Positions 1-6,296 of a stretch of DNA of 6,538 bases are shown one piece after another (within the stretch, counting starts at the first letter, position 1; each line of letters opens with the position of its first letter). The notes beneath the pieces were generated by a model, which did no database searches, was not told the origin of the DNA, and was given only the letters and a program-made list of their open reading frames with translations. The translations under genes and the position numbers were made by a program. This stretch comes from Bifidobacteriaceae bacterium (GTDB taxonomy: Bacteria; Actinomycetota; Actinomycetes; Actinomycetales; WQXJ01). The stretch covers positions 1 to 6,538 of the forward strand of contig JAIRTF010000043.1 in the NCBI GenBank assembly GCA_031255075.1, in the 5' to 3' direction.

Positions 1-1335
1 TTCATGCGGGTCCGCTACCAGAACTGGGTTGAAGGCCTGAACAGCGATTGGCTGATTTCCCGTCAACGGTTCTTTGGGGTGCCGTTCCCGGTTTGGTACC
101 AGGTGGACCAGTTTGGCCAGCCGGTCTATGACCGGCCCATCCTCCCAGCTGAGGCTGATCTGCCGGTTGACCCGGCCTCTGACACACCCACGGGTTACAA
201 GCCGGACCAGCGCGGCAAGCCGGGCGGTTTCATTGGCGATCCAGACGTGATGGACACCTGGGCTACGTCATCTTTGACGCCGCAGATCGCCTCCCACTGG
301 CGTGACAACCCGGAGTTGTACGCCGCTACCTTCCCGATGGATTTGCGGCCCCAGGCTCAGGACATCATCCGCACCTGGTTGTTCTCCACCGTGGTGCGGG
401 CTGATTTGGAACAGCATTCGCTGCCCTTCTACCGGGCCGCCATCAGCGGTTTCATCTTGGACCCGGACCGTAAGAAGATGTCCAAGTCAAAGGGCAACGT
501 GGTCACGCCGATGGCTCTGCTAGAACGCCACGGGTCCGATGCCGCGCGCTACTGGGCCGCCTCGGCTCGCCTGGGCACCGACGCGGCTTTCGATGAAGGC
601 CAGATGCGGATTGGGCGCCGGTTGGCGATCAAGATCCTCAACGCCTCCAAGTTCGCTTTGTCATTCTTGGCGGATGGCCAGGCCGGCGGCGCCATCGAAG
701 TGGACCCGGCGGCCATTTCCAACCCGTTGGATTTGTCGATGCTGGCCGAGTTGCGGGCGGTGGTGGTCAAAGCCTCCGAAGCCTTGGAAAGCTATGACCA
801 CACCAAGGCTTTGGAACTGACCGAGACGTTCTTCTGGACGTTCTGCGACAACTACATCGAACTGGTCAAATCCCGCGCCCACGGCTCAGCCGGCAACGAG
901 GCGGAGGCGGCCTCCGCCCGCCACGCCCTCGGCCTGGCGCTGGATGTGTTGCTGCGGCTGTTCGCGCCGTTCTTGCCGTTCGCCACCGAAGAGGTCTGGT
1001 CGTGGTGGCATGATCCGGCTGATTCGATCCACCGCCGGCCCTGGCCGGCTCCGGCCGAACTGCCTCGCGGCGGCAAGGCCGAAATCTTGGCCGTCGCCTC
1101 AGCCGTGTTGGGTGAACTGCGCAAAGCCAAATCTGAAGCCAAAGTCTCAATGCGGGCCGAATTGTCCTCCGCCACGGTGGCGGTGCCACCGTCGTTGACT
1201 GCCGCCGCGGTGGCTGCCAAAGCCGACATCATGGCTGCCGCCTGGGCGCGCGAACTGACGTTGGCGGCATCGGCCGGGGAAACCGTTGAACTGGTCGAAG
1301 CCAACCTGGCTGAGGCCGGCGAAAAGACCGCCTGA
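1..1335 (+). CDS. valS: valyl-tRNA synthetase, C-terminal half (5' end outside window)
   Basis: Class I aminoacyl-tRNA synthetase that attaches valine to tRNA-Val in the cytoplasm. The frame is open from base 1, so the N-terminal half (HIGH motif and most of the CP1 editing domain) lies upstream; the Met at base 4 is internal. Counting from that Met, a WLISRQ segment (about residues 16-21) and DVMDTWATSS (81-90) belong to the rear of the catalytic domain. The class I signature KMSKS is at 158-162, inside KMSKSKGNVVTP. Residues from about 250 to 370 form the helical anticodon-binding domain, including ETFFWTFCDNYIELVKSR. After it come only about 85 residues, rich in Ala and Glu. This is too short for the long coiled-coil arm of E. 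coli-type ValS, and fits the shorter ValS form I associate with Actinobacteria and archaea. It ends in TGA, 154 bases before the transporter operon. Confidence 0.97.
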   Translation, partial: FMRVRYQNWVEGLNSDWLISRQRFFGVPFPVWYQVDQFGQPVYDRPILPAEADLPVDPASDTPTGYKPDQRGKPGGFIGDPDVMDTWATSSLTPQIASHWRDNPELYAATFPMDLRPQAQDIIRTWLFSTVVRADLEQHSLPFYRAAISGFILDPDRKKMSKSKGNVVTPMALLERHGSDAARYWAASARLGTDAAFDEGQMRIGRRLAIKILNASKFALSFLADGQAGGAIEVDPAAISNPLDLSMLAELRAVVVKASEALESYDHTKALELTETFFWTFCDNYIELVKSRAHGSAGNEAEAASARHALGLALDVLLRLFAPFLPFATEEVWSWWHDPADSIHRRPWPAPAELPRGGKAEILAVASAVLGELRKAKSEAKVSMRAELSSATVAVPPSLTAAAVAAKADIMAAAWARELTLAASAGETVELVEANLAEAGEKTA

Positions 1336-1395
1336 GGTAGCCGTTGGACTGGGGCCAAGCCAACGCGGCCGGCGGCCCCGAGTCGGCCGATTTCG

Positions 1396-1437
1396 GCAGC
1401 CGCCCGCGGGGCGGTATCTTTGGTGGGTGGCGGCTGC
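1396..1437 (+). repeat. overlapping inverted repeats in the valS/transporter gap
   Basis: The 154-base gap holds several inverted repeats. A perfect 9-bp pair, GCAGCCGCC (1396-1404) and GGCGGCTGC (1429-1437), encloses 24 bases. Within and overlapping its left arm is a compact palindrome, CCGCCC (1400-1405), loop GCG, GGGCGG (1409-1414), followed by TATCTTT. The two stems share bases 1400-1404, so only one can form at a time. Further left, CGTTGG (1342-1347)/CCAACG (1360-1365) and GGGGCC (1351-1356)/GGCCCC (1374-1379) also interlock. The compact hairpin with its short T-rich tail could be a weak terminator for valS, or an operator around a promoter. In GC-rich DNA some of these matches may arise by chance. 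Confidence 0.4.
1415..1420 (+). promoter_or_regulatory. possible -10 box for the ABC transporter operon
   Basis: TATCTT fits the TAnnnT -10 pattern and stands out in a very GC-rich gap. It would place transcription initiation near base 1427, leaving a leader of about 63 bases before the receptor gene. There is no good -35: the hexamer at the right distance (TTCGGC, 1392-1397, 17-base spacer) is poor. The same bases could instead be the T-rich tail of the hairpin at 1400-1414. Confidence 0.3.
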
Positions 1438-1474
1438 GCGTTTGGGGCCGTCAGAGACCTGATCCAGCCAGCCT

Positions 1475-1481
1475 AGAAAGG
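1475..1481 (+). promoter_or_regulatory. ribosome binding site of the solute-binding protein gene
   Basis: AGAAAGG is purine-rich and lies 8 bases before the ATG at 1490. It supports that start, which also gives a well-formed lipoprotein signal peptide. Confidence 0.65.
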
Positions 1482-1489
1482 CCAATCCA

Positions 1490-2290
1490 ATGGAAAAACG
1501 CCGGATTCTGCCAAGCCTCGGGATTACCGCAGCCGCTCTGGCCCTGACTTTGACCGCCTGCGGGACCGTTGAGCGGAACTCGGGAGATGATCCGAAGAAA
1601 TCGGACAGCCCGGACACCTCCATCGAAACCATCAAAGACGGCACGCTGACCGTTTGCACCAACCCGCCGTATGCCCCATTCGAAGAAGTTGTGGGCGCCG
1701 AAGTGGTTGGATTCGACATGGACCTGATGGCGGAAGTAGCCGCTGACCTGGACCTTGAGATCAGCTTCGTGGAAACACCGTTTGAGGCGATCGAATCCGC
1801 CGCAGCCCTTGATTCGGGCCTCTGCGACGTGGGCGCCTCTGCTTTGACCATCAACGCCACCCGCCTGGCCAAACTGGACTTCTCCTCGCCCTACTACGAG
1901 TCCACCTTGGGCATGCTGGTCGCCGCCGATTCCGGCATTGAGTCCGTGGCCGATCTGCAAGGCAAAGCCGTCGGTGTCCAACAGGGCACCACCGGCGAAG
2001 AGTGGGCCCATCAGCAGAGCGAACTGACCGAGATCAAACAGTTCGAAGGTCTGGGAGACCAGGTCACAGCCCTCAAGGCCGGCGAGGTGGAGGCCGTGTT
2101 CAACGACGTGCCAACCCTCACCCCGTACACCACCGAGGGGCTGAAAGTGATTGGCGATCTGAACACCGGCGAAAAGTTCGGCTTCGCCGTCAAGAAGGAC
2201 AACCGGGACCTGCTGCGCGCAATCAACAAGACCCTTGAGCGGGTCACCACCGATGGCACCTATGAGACGCTCATCGAGAAGTGGTTCTAG
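1490..2290 (+). CDS. polar amino acid ABC transporter, substrate-binding lipoprotein (family 3)
   Basis: Captures an amino acid outside the membrane and delivers it to the permease encoded next. Residues 1-24 are a lipoprotein signal peptide: KRR near the start, a hydrophobic stretch, then lipobox LTAC with Cys24 as the predicted lipidated residue. A polar linker (about 25-48) precedes a family 3 periplasmic-binding fold (SBP_bac_3). Typical landmarks are GTLTVCTNPPYAPFE (51-65), VGFDMDL (73-79), LTINATRLAKLDFSSPYY (119-136) and FNDVPTL (204-210). By analogy with HisJ/GlnH proteins, Arg125 probably binds the ligand carboxylate and Asp206 its amino group. Cys56 and Cys112 are both in the exported part and might form a disulfide. 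The 266-residue length is normal. The family imports polar or charged amino acids or related compounds such as cystine or opines; the exact ligand cannot be read from sequence. First gene of a three-gene importer operon. Confidence 0.93.
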   Translation: MEKRRILPSLGITAAALALTLTACGTVERNSGDDPKKSDSPDTSIETIKDGTLTVCTNPPYAPFEEVVGAEVVGFDMDLMAEVAADLDLEISFVETPFEAIESAAALDSGLCDVGASALTINATRLAKLDFSSPYYESTLGMLVAADSGIESVADLQGKAVGVQQGTTGEEWAHQQSELTEIKQFEGLGDQVTALKAGEVEAVFNDVPTLTPYTTEGLKVIGDLNTGEKFGFAVKKDNRDLLRAINKTLERVTTDGTYETLIEKWF

Positions 2291-2334
2291 CCCGCTGCCT
2301 GACCCGCTGTTGGTAAACCGCAACCGCTGACGTT

Positions 2335-3597
2335 ATGACCACTGCCAACCTGGCCTGGATCTACTCACCGTGGATGGCGGTCTCCCTGACGGCGCTGGTA
2401 TTGGCCTTCCGGCCTGGGGTTTTCAAGTCCCCGCGCCTGAGATCGTTGGCCTCGGCCACGGCCGTCATCTTGTTGGCCTATCCGATCGGCGTGTTGGTGG
2501 CGCCCACTTGGACGGTGCTGACAGTCTGGGTGTTGCCGGGTGGATTGGCGGCCGTTTCGGTGGCGTTGGCGCTGGTCGAAACGTTCGCACTGCTGCGTGC
2601 CCGCCGCGCTGCGCCGTCTGGCCTCGATGGCGGCCAGGGCTCGGCGGCGGCCGTTTTGGCGCGGCGCCGGGATAGCGGCTCAGCCACTATGACTGGCCGG
2701 GGCACGGCAGCCGGCGGCAACTTGGTGGCGTCCGATGCCGCGGCATCGACCACCGGGACAGGCGCCACCGACGCTGCGGCCGGCCTGGGTGGCACCGCGG
2801 GGCGGCGGCGGCTGCGACCACGGGAACGGACCTCAGCGGTTCGGGGTGTCCAGTACGGGGTGTTGTTGGGTGTGTTGGTGGTGTTGGCGTTCGCCATCGA
2901 CTGGCCGCGCATCTCTGATCAGATGTTCACCATTGAGGGCATCCGCGAAGCCGCACCTCGCATCATCCCGGACTTTCTGAACACTCTGAAATACACCCTC
3001 GGAGCCTTTTGTGTATCGCTTTCACTTGGCCTGATCCTGGCCTTGATGAAGCTGTCCCAAGCCAAGCTTTACCGGGCTCTGGCTACCACTTACATCGAAT
3101 TCTTTCGCGGGCTGCCGGCCCTGATCGTGGTGTTCGCAGTGGCCTACGGCATTCCGATGGCCTTGGGCGTCAACATCCCCTCCATATCCCTCAAAGCGGC
3201 CGTCGCCTTGGGTTGCGTCTCAGCCGCTTACATGGCCGAATCGATTCGGGCCGGCATCCAAGCGGTCCCAGACGGACAAATCGAAGCTTCCCGGTCCTTG
3301 GGGATGACCCACAGCCAGACCCTCCAATCGGTGGTCATACCCCAAGCCTTCCGGATTGTGTTGCCGCCGGTCACCAATGAGATCATCCTGCTGACCAAAG
3401 ACACCTCACTGGTCTACGTCATGGGCTTGACCGTCCACGAATGGGAACTGTCGAAGCTGGCCCGTGAGACACTCAAAGTGCCCCACGGTGGCCTGACGGC
3501 GTTGTTCGCCATCTCCGCCTGCTATCTGATCATCACCTTGCCGTTGGGCTTCCTGGTGCGGCGCATGGAGAAGGACTTCGGAAAGGCCAAATCATGA
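2335..3597 (+). CDS. polar amino acid ABC transporter permease with extra N-terminal membrane region
   Basis: Membrane channel subunit of the importer. The C-terminal part, from about residue 170, is a complete HisM/GlnP-type permease: membrane segments near 171-188, 217-238, 258-277, 282-300, 340-365 and 386-407. It has the family start LNTLKYTL (215-222), FFRGLPALI (256-264) and the EAA coupling loop around 312-336 (PDGQIEASRSLG then VVIPQ) that contacts the ATPase. Only one permease is encoded, so it probably forms a homodimer. Odd feature: residues 1-90 contain about three additional hydrophobic segments (about 12-26, 38-56, 58-87). Residues 92-168 form a low-complexity Ala/Gly/Thr/Arg linker. 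Relatives of 220-320 residues usually lack this. No clear ribosome binding site precedes ATG 2335 (44 bases after the receptor gene); ATG 2374 and ATG 2689 are possible alternative starts, the last giving a near-normal permease. The stop overlaps the next start. Confidence 0.88.
   Translation: MTTANLAWIYSPWMAVSLTALVLAFRPGVFKSPRLRSLASATAVILLAYPIGVLVAPTWTVLTVWVLPGGLAAVSVALALVETFALLRARRAAPSGLDGGQGSAAAVLARRRDSGSATMTGRGTAAGGNLVASDAAASTTGTGATDAAAGLGGTAGRRRLRPRERTSAVRGVQYGVLLGVLVVLAFAIDWPRISDQMFTIEGIREAAPRIIPDFLNTLKYTLGAFCVSLSLGLILALMKLSQAKLYRALATTYIEFFRGLPALIVVFAVAYGIPMALGVNIPSISLKAAVALGCVSAAYMAESIRAGIQAVPDGQIEASRSLGMTHSQTLQSVVIPQAFRIVLPPVTNEIILLTKDTSLVYVMGLTVHEWELSKLARETLKVPHGGLTALFAISACYLIITLPLGFLVRRMEKDFGKAKS
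3580..3597 (+). promoter_or_regulatory. ribosome binding site and ATGA stop/start overlap between permease and ATPase
   Basis: GGAAAGG (3580-3586) lies 7 bases before ATG 3594. The permease stop TGA (3595-3597) overlaps this start as ATGA, a classic arrangement for translational coupling. It fixes the ATPase start and shows that the two genes share a transcript. Confidence 0.8.
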
Positions 3598-4490
3598 GCC
3601 AACCAGTCGTAGAGATCCGCGGCCTGCACAAGTCCTTTGGTGAACGCGAAGTGCTGCGCGGCATTGACCTGCGGGTGGATGCCGGTGACGTGGTCTGTGT
3701 GATTGGCCCCTCTGGTTCCGGCAAGTCAACGCTGTTACGTTGCACCAACCTGTTGGAACAACCCACCGCTGGCACCATCAAGCTGCTGGGGGTGGACGTG
3801 ACGGACCCAGATGTGGACATTGACCGGGTCCGGGCCCACGTCGGCATGGTTTTCCAGGCCTTCAATCTGTTCCCCCACATGACCGTGCTGGGCAACATCA
3901 CGCTGGCTCAACGCAAGGTGTTGGGTCGTTCCAAGGCCGAAGCTACCGAGGTGGCCCTGCGCAACCTTGAACATGTTGGTTTGGCGGACCGAGCCGACGC
4001 CTACCCGGCCCAGTTGTCTGGTGGTCAACAACAACGCGTCGCCATAGCCCGGGCTTTGTCCATGGACCCGGCCTTGATGTTGTTCGATGAGCCGACCTCG
4101 GCCCTGGACCCGGAACTGGTTGGCGACGTGCTGGCCGTCATGCGGGACCTGGCCCAGTCTGGGATGACCATGATGGTGGTCACCCACGAAATGGCCTTCG
4201 CCCGGGATGTGGGCGACCGGGTGGTGTTCATGGATGAAGGCGAAATCATTGAACAAGGACCGGCCGCCCAACTGATCGGCAACCCGCAAACCGAGCGGGC
4301 CAGAGTGTTTCTGCACCGCGTGCTGCATCCGACCGATGTGGATGATTCAGAACTGGGCCAAACCGAGCCGCCCCAACCGGGTGACCCGGACTATGTGGCA
4401 CCGGCGGCACAGTCCAGCCGGTCGGGCCGGGGGCGTCACGGTGACGGCGACGGGACAGGCTCCGGCCACGTACCGTTAGGTGTCCGATAG
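3594..4490 (+). CDS. polar amino acid ABC transporter ATP-binding protein (GlnQ/HisP type)
   Basis: Cytoplasmic ATPase that powers the importer. All ABC motifs are intact: A-loop aromatic Phe15, Walker A GPSGSGKST (38-46), Q-loop Gln88 in MVFQAFNLFPHMTV, signature LSGGQQQRVAIARAL (141-155), Walker B LMLFDE (161-166) with catalytic Glu166, D-loop SALD (169-172) and switch His198 in VVTHEMAFARDV. The sequence around NLFPHMTVL and THEMAFAR is typical of the polar amino acid (PAAT/HAAT) subfamily. The usual domain ends near residue 245 (RVFLHRVLHP). About 50 further residues are hydrophilic, first acidic and Pro-rich, then Gly/Ser/Arg-rich, and probably disordered; family members are commonly 240-260 residues long. 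It is translationally coupled to the permease and is the last gene of the operon, 20 bases from the end of the convergent DUF3052 gene. Confidence 0.95.
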   Translation: MSQPVVEIRGLHKSFGEREVLRGIDLRVDAGDVVCVIGPSGSGKSTLLRCTNLLEQPTAGTIKLLGVDVTDPDVDIDRVRAHVGMVFQAFNLFPHMTVLGNITLAQRKVLGRSKAEATEVALRNLEHVGLADRADAYPAQLSGGQQQRVAIARALSMDPALMLFDEPTSALDPELVGDVLAVMRDLAQSGMTMMVVTHEMAFARDVGDRVVFMDEGEIIEQGPAAQLIGNPQTERARVFLHRVLHPTDVDDSELGQTEPPQPGDPDYVAPAAQSSRSGRGRHGDGDGTGSGHVPLGVR

Positions 4491-4510
4491 GCGCCGCTGC
4501 CTAGGCCAGT

Positions 4511-4951
4511 TCAGCGTTTGCGCCGGGCCGGCGAATCCAGCCGGGTGGCCACCCAGTCCTTGCCAACCGAGACAGTCTTGGCGGCGTGCAGCCCGGCAAT
4601 GGAGGCCGCTTCGGCCACGTCTGACGATTCGACATAACCCGGCCGGCCCTGCTTCGGAGTGAGCAGCCAAACCAGGCCGTCTTCTTCCAGTGGGCTGAGC
4701 GCATCCACAATGGTGTCCGTCAAATCGCCGTCGCCTTCACGCCACCAGATCAATGCCACATCGGTGACATCGTCCCAGTCTTCATCCGCCATCTCCGCAC
4801 CGATGGCGTCCTCAATCGAATCGCGCAGGTCAAAATCCACGTCCTGGTCATAGCCAATCTCTTGGACAACCAAGCCGTCGGTCAATCCCATGGCCTTAGC
4901 CACTGAACCGTCCAGATCGGACGGCATTCCCTGAGAAGCGTTTGTGCTCAT
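4511..4951 (-). CDS. DUF3052 family protein, function unknown
   Basis: A small acidic protein (146 residues from ATG 4951) that I recognise as the actinobacterial DUF3052 family, the type of M. tuberculosis Rv2239c as I recall. Landmarks are LVVQEIGYDQDVDFDLRDSI (27-46), an acidic stretch EDWDDVTDVALIWWREGDGD (57-76), LVWLLTPKQGRPGYV (93-107), the helix DVAEAASIAGLHAAKT (111-126) and a terminal KDWVATRL with a basic tail. No signal peptide or membrane segment is visible, so it is probably cytosolic. No biochemical role is established that I know of. An in-frame TTG at 4960 would add three residues, but ATG 4951 fits the family and the -10 box at 4960-4965 better. It is transcribed away from fasR and converges on the ATPase gene. 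In mycobacteria the equivalent gene neighbours aceE, which is absent here. Confidence 0.88.
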   Translation of the reverse strand: MSTNASQGMPSDLDGSVAKAMGLTDGLVVQEIGYDQDVDFDLRDSIEDAIGAEMADEDWDDVTDVALIWWREGDGDLTDTIVDALSPLEEDGLVWLLTPKQGRPGYVESSDVAEAASIAGLHAAKTVSVGKDWVATRLDSPARRKR

Positions 4952-4959
4952 CGAATCCA

Positions 4960-4965
4960 ACTCTA
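4960..4965 (-). promoter_or_regulatory. possible -10 box for the DUF3052 gene
   Basis: On the minus strand, TAGAGT (4965 down to 4960) fits TAnnnT and ends 8 bases before ATG 4951. Initiation would fall at or within a base or two of the start codon, giving a leaderless or nearly leaderless mRNA. No ribosome binding site is visible before the ATG, which agrees with this. No good -35 is seen. Confidence 0.35.
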
Positions 4966-5041
4966 GCGGCCTTGCCGCCGTTCAGGGCTCAGCGTTTTGA
5001 CCGTTTCGGCTTGGCCTGGGGACCAGGGCGCAGCGCGGCGA

Positions 5042-5058
5042 TTGTGGAGTGTCCACAA
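5042..5058. promoter_or_regulatory. perfect palindrome upstream of fasR, candidate operator
   Basis: TTGTGGA-GTG-TCCACAA is a perfect inverted repeat with 7-bp arms and a 3-base spacer, the size expected for a dimeric DNA-binding protein. It sits in the DUF3052/fasR divergent region. If fasR transcription begins at its ATG (5079), the palindrome is centred near -29 and covers the -35 region, so a bound protein should affect fasR transcription. The GTG that could serve as an upstream start codon is exactly its spacer. A similar element occurs before fabD at 6297-6315. The binding protein is unknown; FasR itself is one candidate. Confidence 0.5.
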
Positions 5059-5066
5059 AAACGCCG

Positions 5067-5072
5067 TACCAT
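5067..5072 (+). promoter_or_regulatory. -10 box of fasR, probably leaderless
   Basis: TACCAT matches TAnnnT and ends six bases before the A of ATG 5079. In actinobacteria this spacing is the usual sign of a leaderless transcript beginning at the start codon. The absence of a ribosome binding site before the ATG agrees. A weak -35, TTGTGG (5042-5047), lies 19 bases upstream inside the palindrome. Confidence 0.5.
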
Positions 5073-5078
5073 TGGGCC

Positions 5079-6263
5079 ATGCCCGCGAAGTCCCAAGGCC
5101 ATCCGGTGCCGTGCGCCACCACCGTTTCGCGCCTGTCAACCCACCGCGACCGCATGGTTACCCGGCTGATGCGAACCATTGACGAGGAGCACCCCTGGTA
5201 CCGGAGCCTGTCGGCTGACGAGCGGTCTTGGATTGGGCTGGTGGCCCAATCCTCGATTGACGCCTTCATCGCCTGGTGCAAAGACCGCAACCGGACCGCA
5301 CCCTCCCCACAAGAGGTCTTCTCCGTGGCCCCCACCGAGATGACCCGCACCGTGTCCCTCCACCAGACCCTGATGCTGTTGAAATGCGGCGTTGACGTGA
5401 TCGAAGCTGAGGCGGAGGTTATATCCGCCCCTGGGCGAGCCCACGAGCTGCATGAGGCGCTGCTGCGCTATTCGAGTGAGTTCGCCTTTGTCACCGCCGA
5501 GGTTTATGCCCGCGCCGCCGAGTTACGCGGCTCTTGGGATGCCCGGCTTGAAGCCCACGTCTTGGACGCTCTGATGCGCGGGGAAGTGGGCCCAGACGTG
5601 CATTCGCGAGTGGCGGCCTTGGGTTGGAGCGCTGAAGGGCGCACAGTTGCCATCGCTACCGAAGTGGACGCGCCGCTGCGCGAAAGCCGGCTTCGGGAAA
5701 TTCGCCACGCGGCCTTGGCCGCCGCGCCCGATTCGCTGGCGGGCTTCCTCCACAAACGCATCATTGTGTTGCTCAACGGCTTGGATGACTACAGCTCCGC
5801 CCCCTCCCAACTGGACGGAGCCCTTGGCGATGGCCCGGTAGTGATGGGCCCGATGGTCACGTCCTTGGACGATGTACCTCGCTCAATCAGAGCCGCCGCC
5901 CGCGGGCTGGACGCCGTTGGCGCTTGGGCGGCCGCCCCGAAATGGGTCCAAGCCGATGAACTGCTGGTAGAACGTCTGATGATTGGTGATCCGGACGCCA
6001 AGACCACACTCCTCAAAGACCTTTACGAACCGATTGTCCGAGGCGGCAAAGACGCCATTCTGACGCTGACCACTTACCTGGAATTAGGCCGCTCCTTGGA
6101 GGGCGCCGCCCGGCAACTGTTTGTCCACCCCAACACGGTGCGCTACCGGTTGTCTAAGATTGCCGCCGCTTGCGGCTGGGACCCAACCAATCCCCGCGAA
6201 GGCTATGTACTCCAACACGCGCTGGGCATTGGCCGCCTGGAAAGCCTCAAGACCAAGAGCTGA
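5079..6263 (+). CDS. fasR: PucR/CdaR-type transcriptional regulator of fatty acid synthesis, FasR-like
   Basis: Probable regulator of the fab operon that follows. The sequence and position match the family of Streptomyces coelicolor FasR, an activator of fabD-fabH-acpP-fabF, and M. tuberculosis Rv2242. Numbering from ATG 5079 (394 residues), the N-terminal region (about 25-160) is helical, with WIGLVAQSSIDAFIAWC (51-67) and a conserved-looking YSSEFAFVTAEVYARAAELRG (131-151, RsbRD/CdaR-like). A middle domain (about 160-285) ends in GPVVMGP. The C-terminal PucR helix-turn-helix spans about 333-382 and includes GAARQLFVHPNTVRYRLSKI (342-361). An in-frame GTG at 5049 would add ten residues, but it lies inside a palindrome upstream of the -10 box, so ATG 5079 is preferred. 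The added residues resemble nothing conserved. fabD starts 119 bases downstream in the same direction. Effector unknown. Confidence 0.88.
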   Translation: MPAKSQGHPVPCATTVSRLSTHRDRMVTRLMRTIDEEHPWYRSLSADERSWIGLVAQSSIDAFIAWCKDRNRTAPSPQEVFSVAPTEMTRTVSLHQTLMLLKCGVDVIEAEAEVISAPGRAHELHEALLRYSSEFAFVTAEVYARAAELRGSWDARLEAHVLDALMRGEVGPDVHSRVAALGWSAEGRTVAIATEVDAPLRESRLREIRHAALAAAPDSLAGFLHKRIIVLLNGLDDYSSAPSQLDGALGDGPVVMGPMVTSLDDVPRSIRAAARGLDAVGAWAAAPKWVQADELLVERLMIGDPDAKTTLLKDLYEPIVRGGKDAILTLTTYLELGRSLEGAARQLFVHPNTVRYRLSKIAAACGWDPTNPREGYVLQHALGIGRLESLKTKS

Positions 6264-6296
6264 GCCGCCGCGATAGGCCGGCCGCTGCTCAAACCG

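Noticed and set aside
1344..1547. 67-codon plus-strand frame in the valS/transporter gap, considered as a leader peptide
   Set aside because: It runs through the receptor start in a different frame, begins at TTG without a ribosome site, and shows no run of a regulatory amino acid.
1147..1872. Antisense open frame of 241 codons spanning the end of valS and the start of the receptor gene
   Set aside because: It crosses two real genes and their gap, and its Ser/Arg/Ala-rich product looks like a frame shadow.
1451..2323. Antisense open frame of 290 codons opposite the solute-binding protein gene
   Set aside because: It is longer than the real gene, but the sense strand has a lipobox, a ribosome binding site and full family motifs. 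The antisense product has no recognisable domain and is typical of GC-rich mirror frames.
2291..2334. GTTG/CAAC pairing in the receptor/permease gap, considered as a stabilising hairpin that adjusts subunit ratio
   Set aside because: The stem is 4 bp and imperfect, which is not distinguishable from chance.
3735..4328. Antisense open frame of 197 codons opposite the ATPase gene
   Set aside because: The His/Gln/Gly-rich product is the mirror of a perfectly conserved ABC ATPase and has no motif of its own.
4488..4503. TAGGC/GCCTA inverted repeat at the ATPase/DUF3052 convergence, considered as a bidirectional terminator
   Set aside because: The stem is only 5 bp with a 6-base loop, and there is no T-run on either side. 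It is too weak to call.
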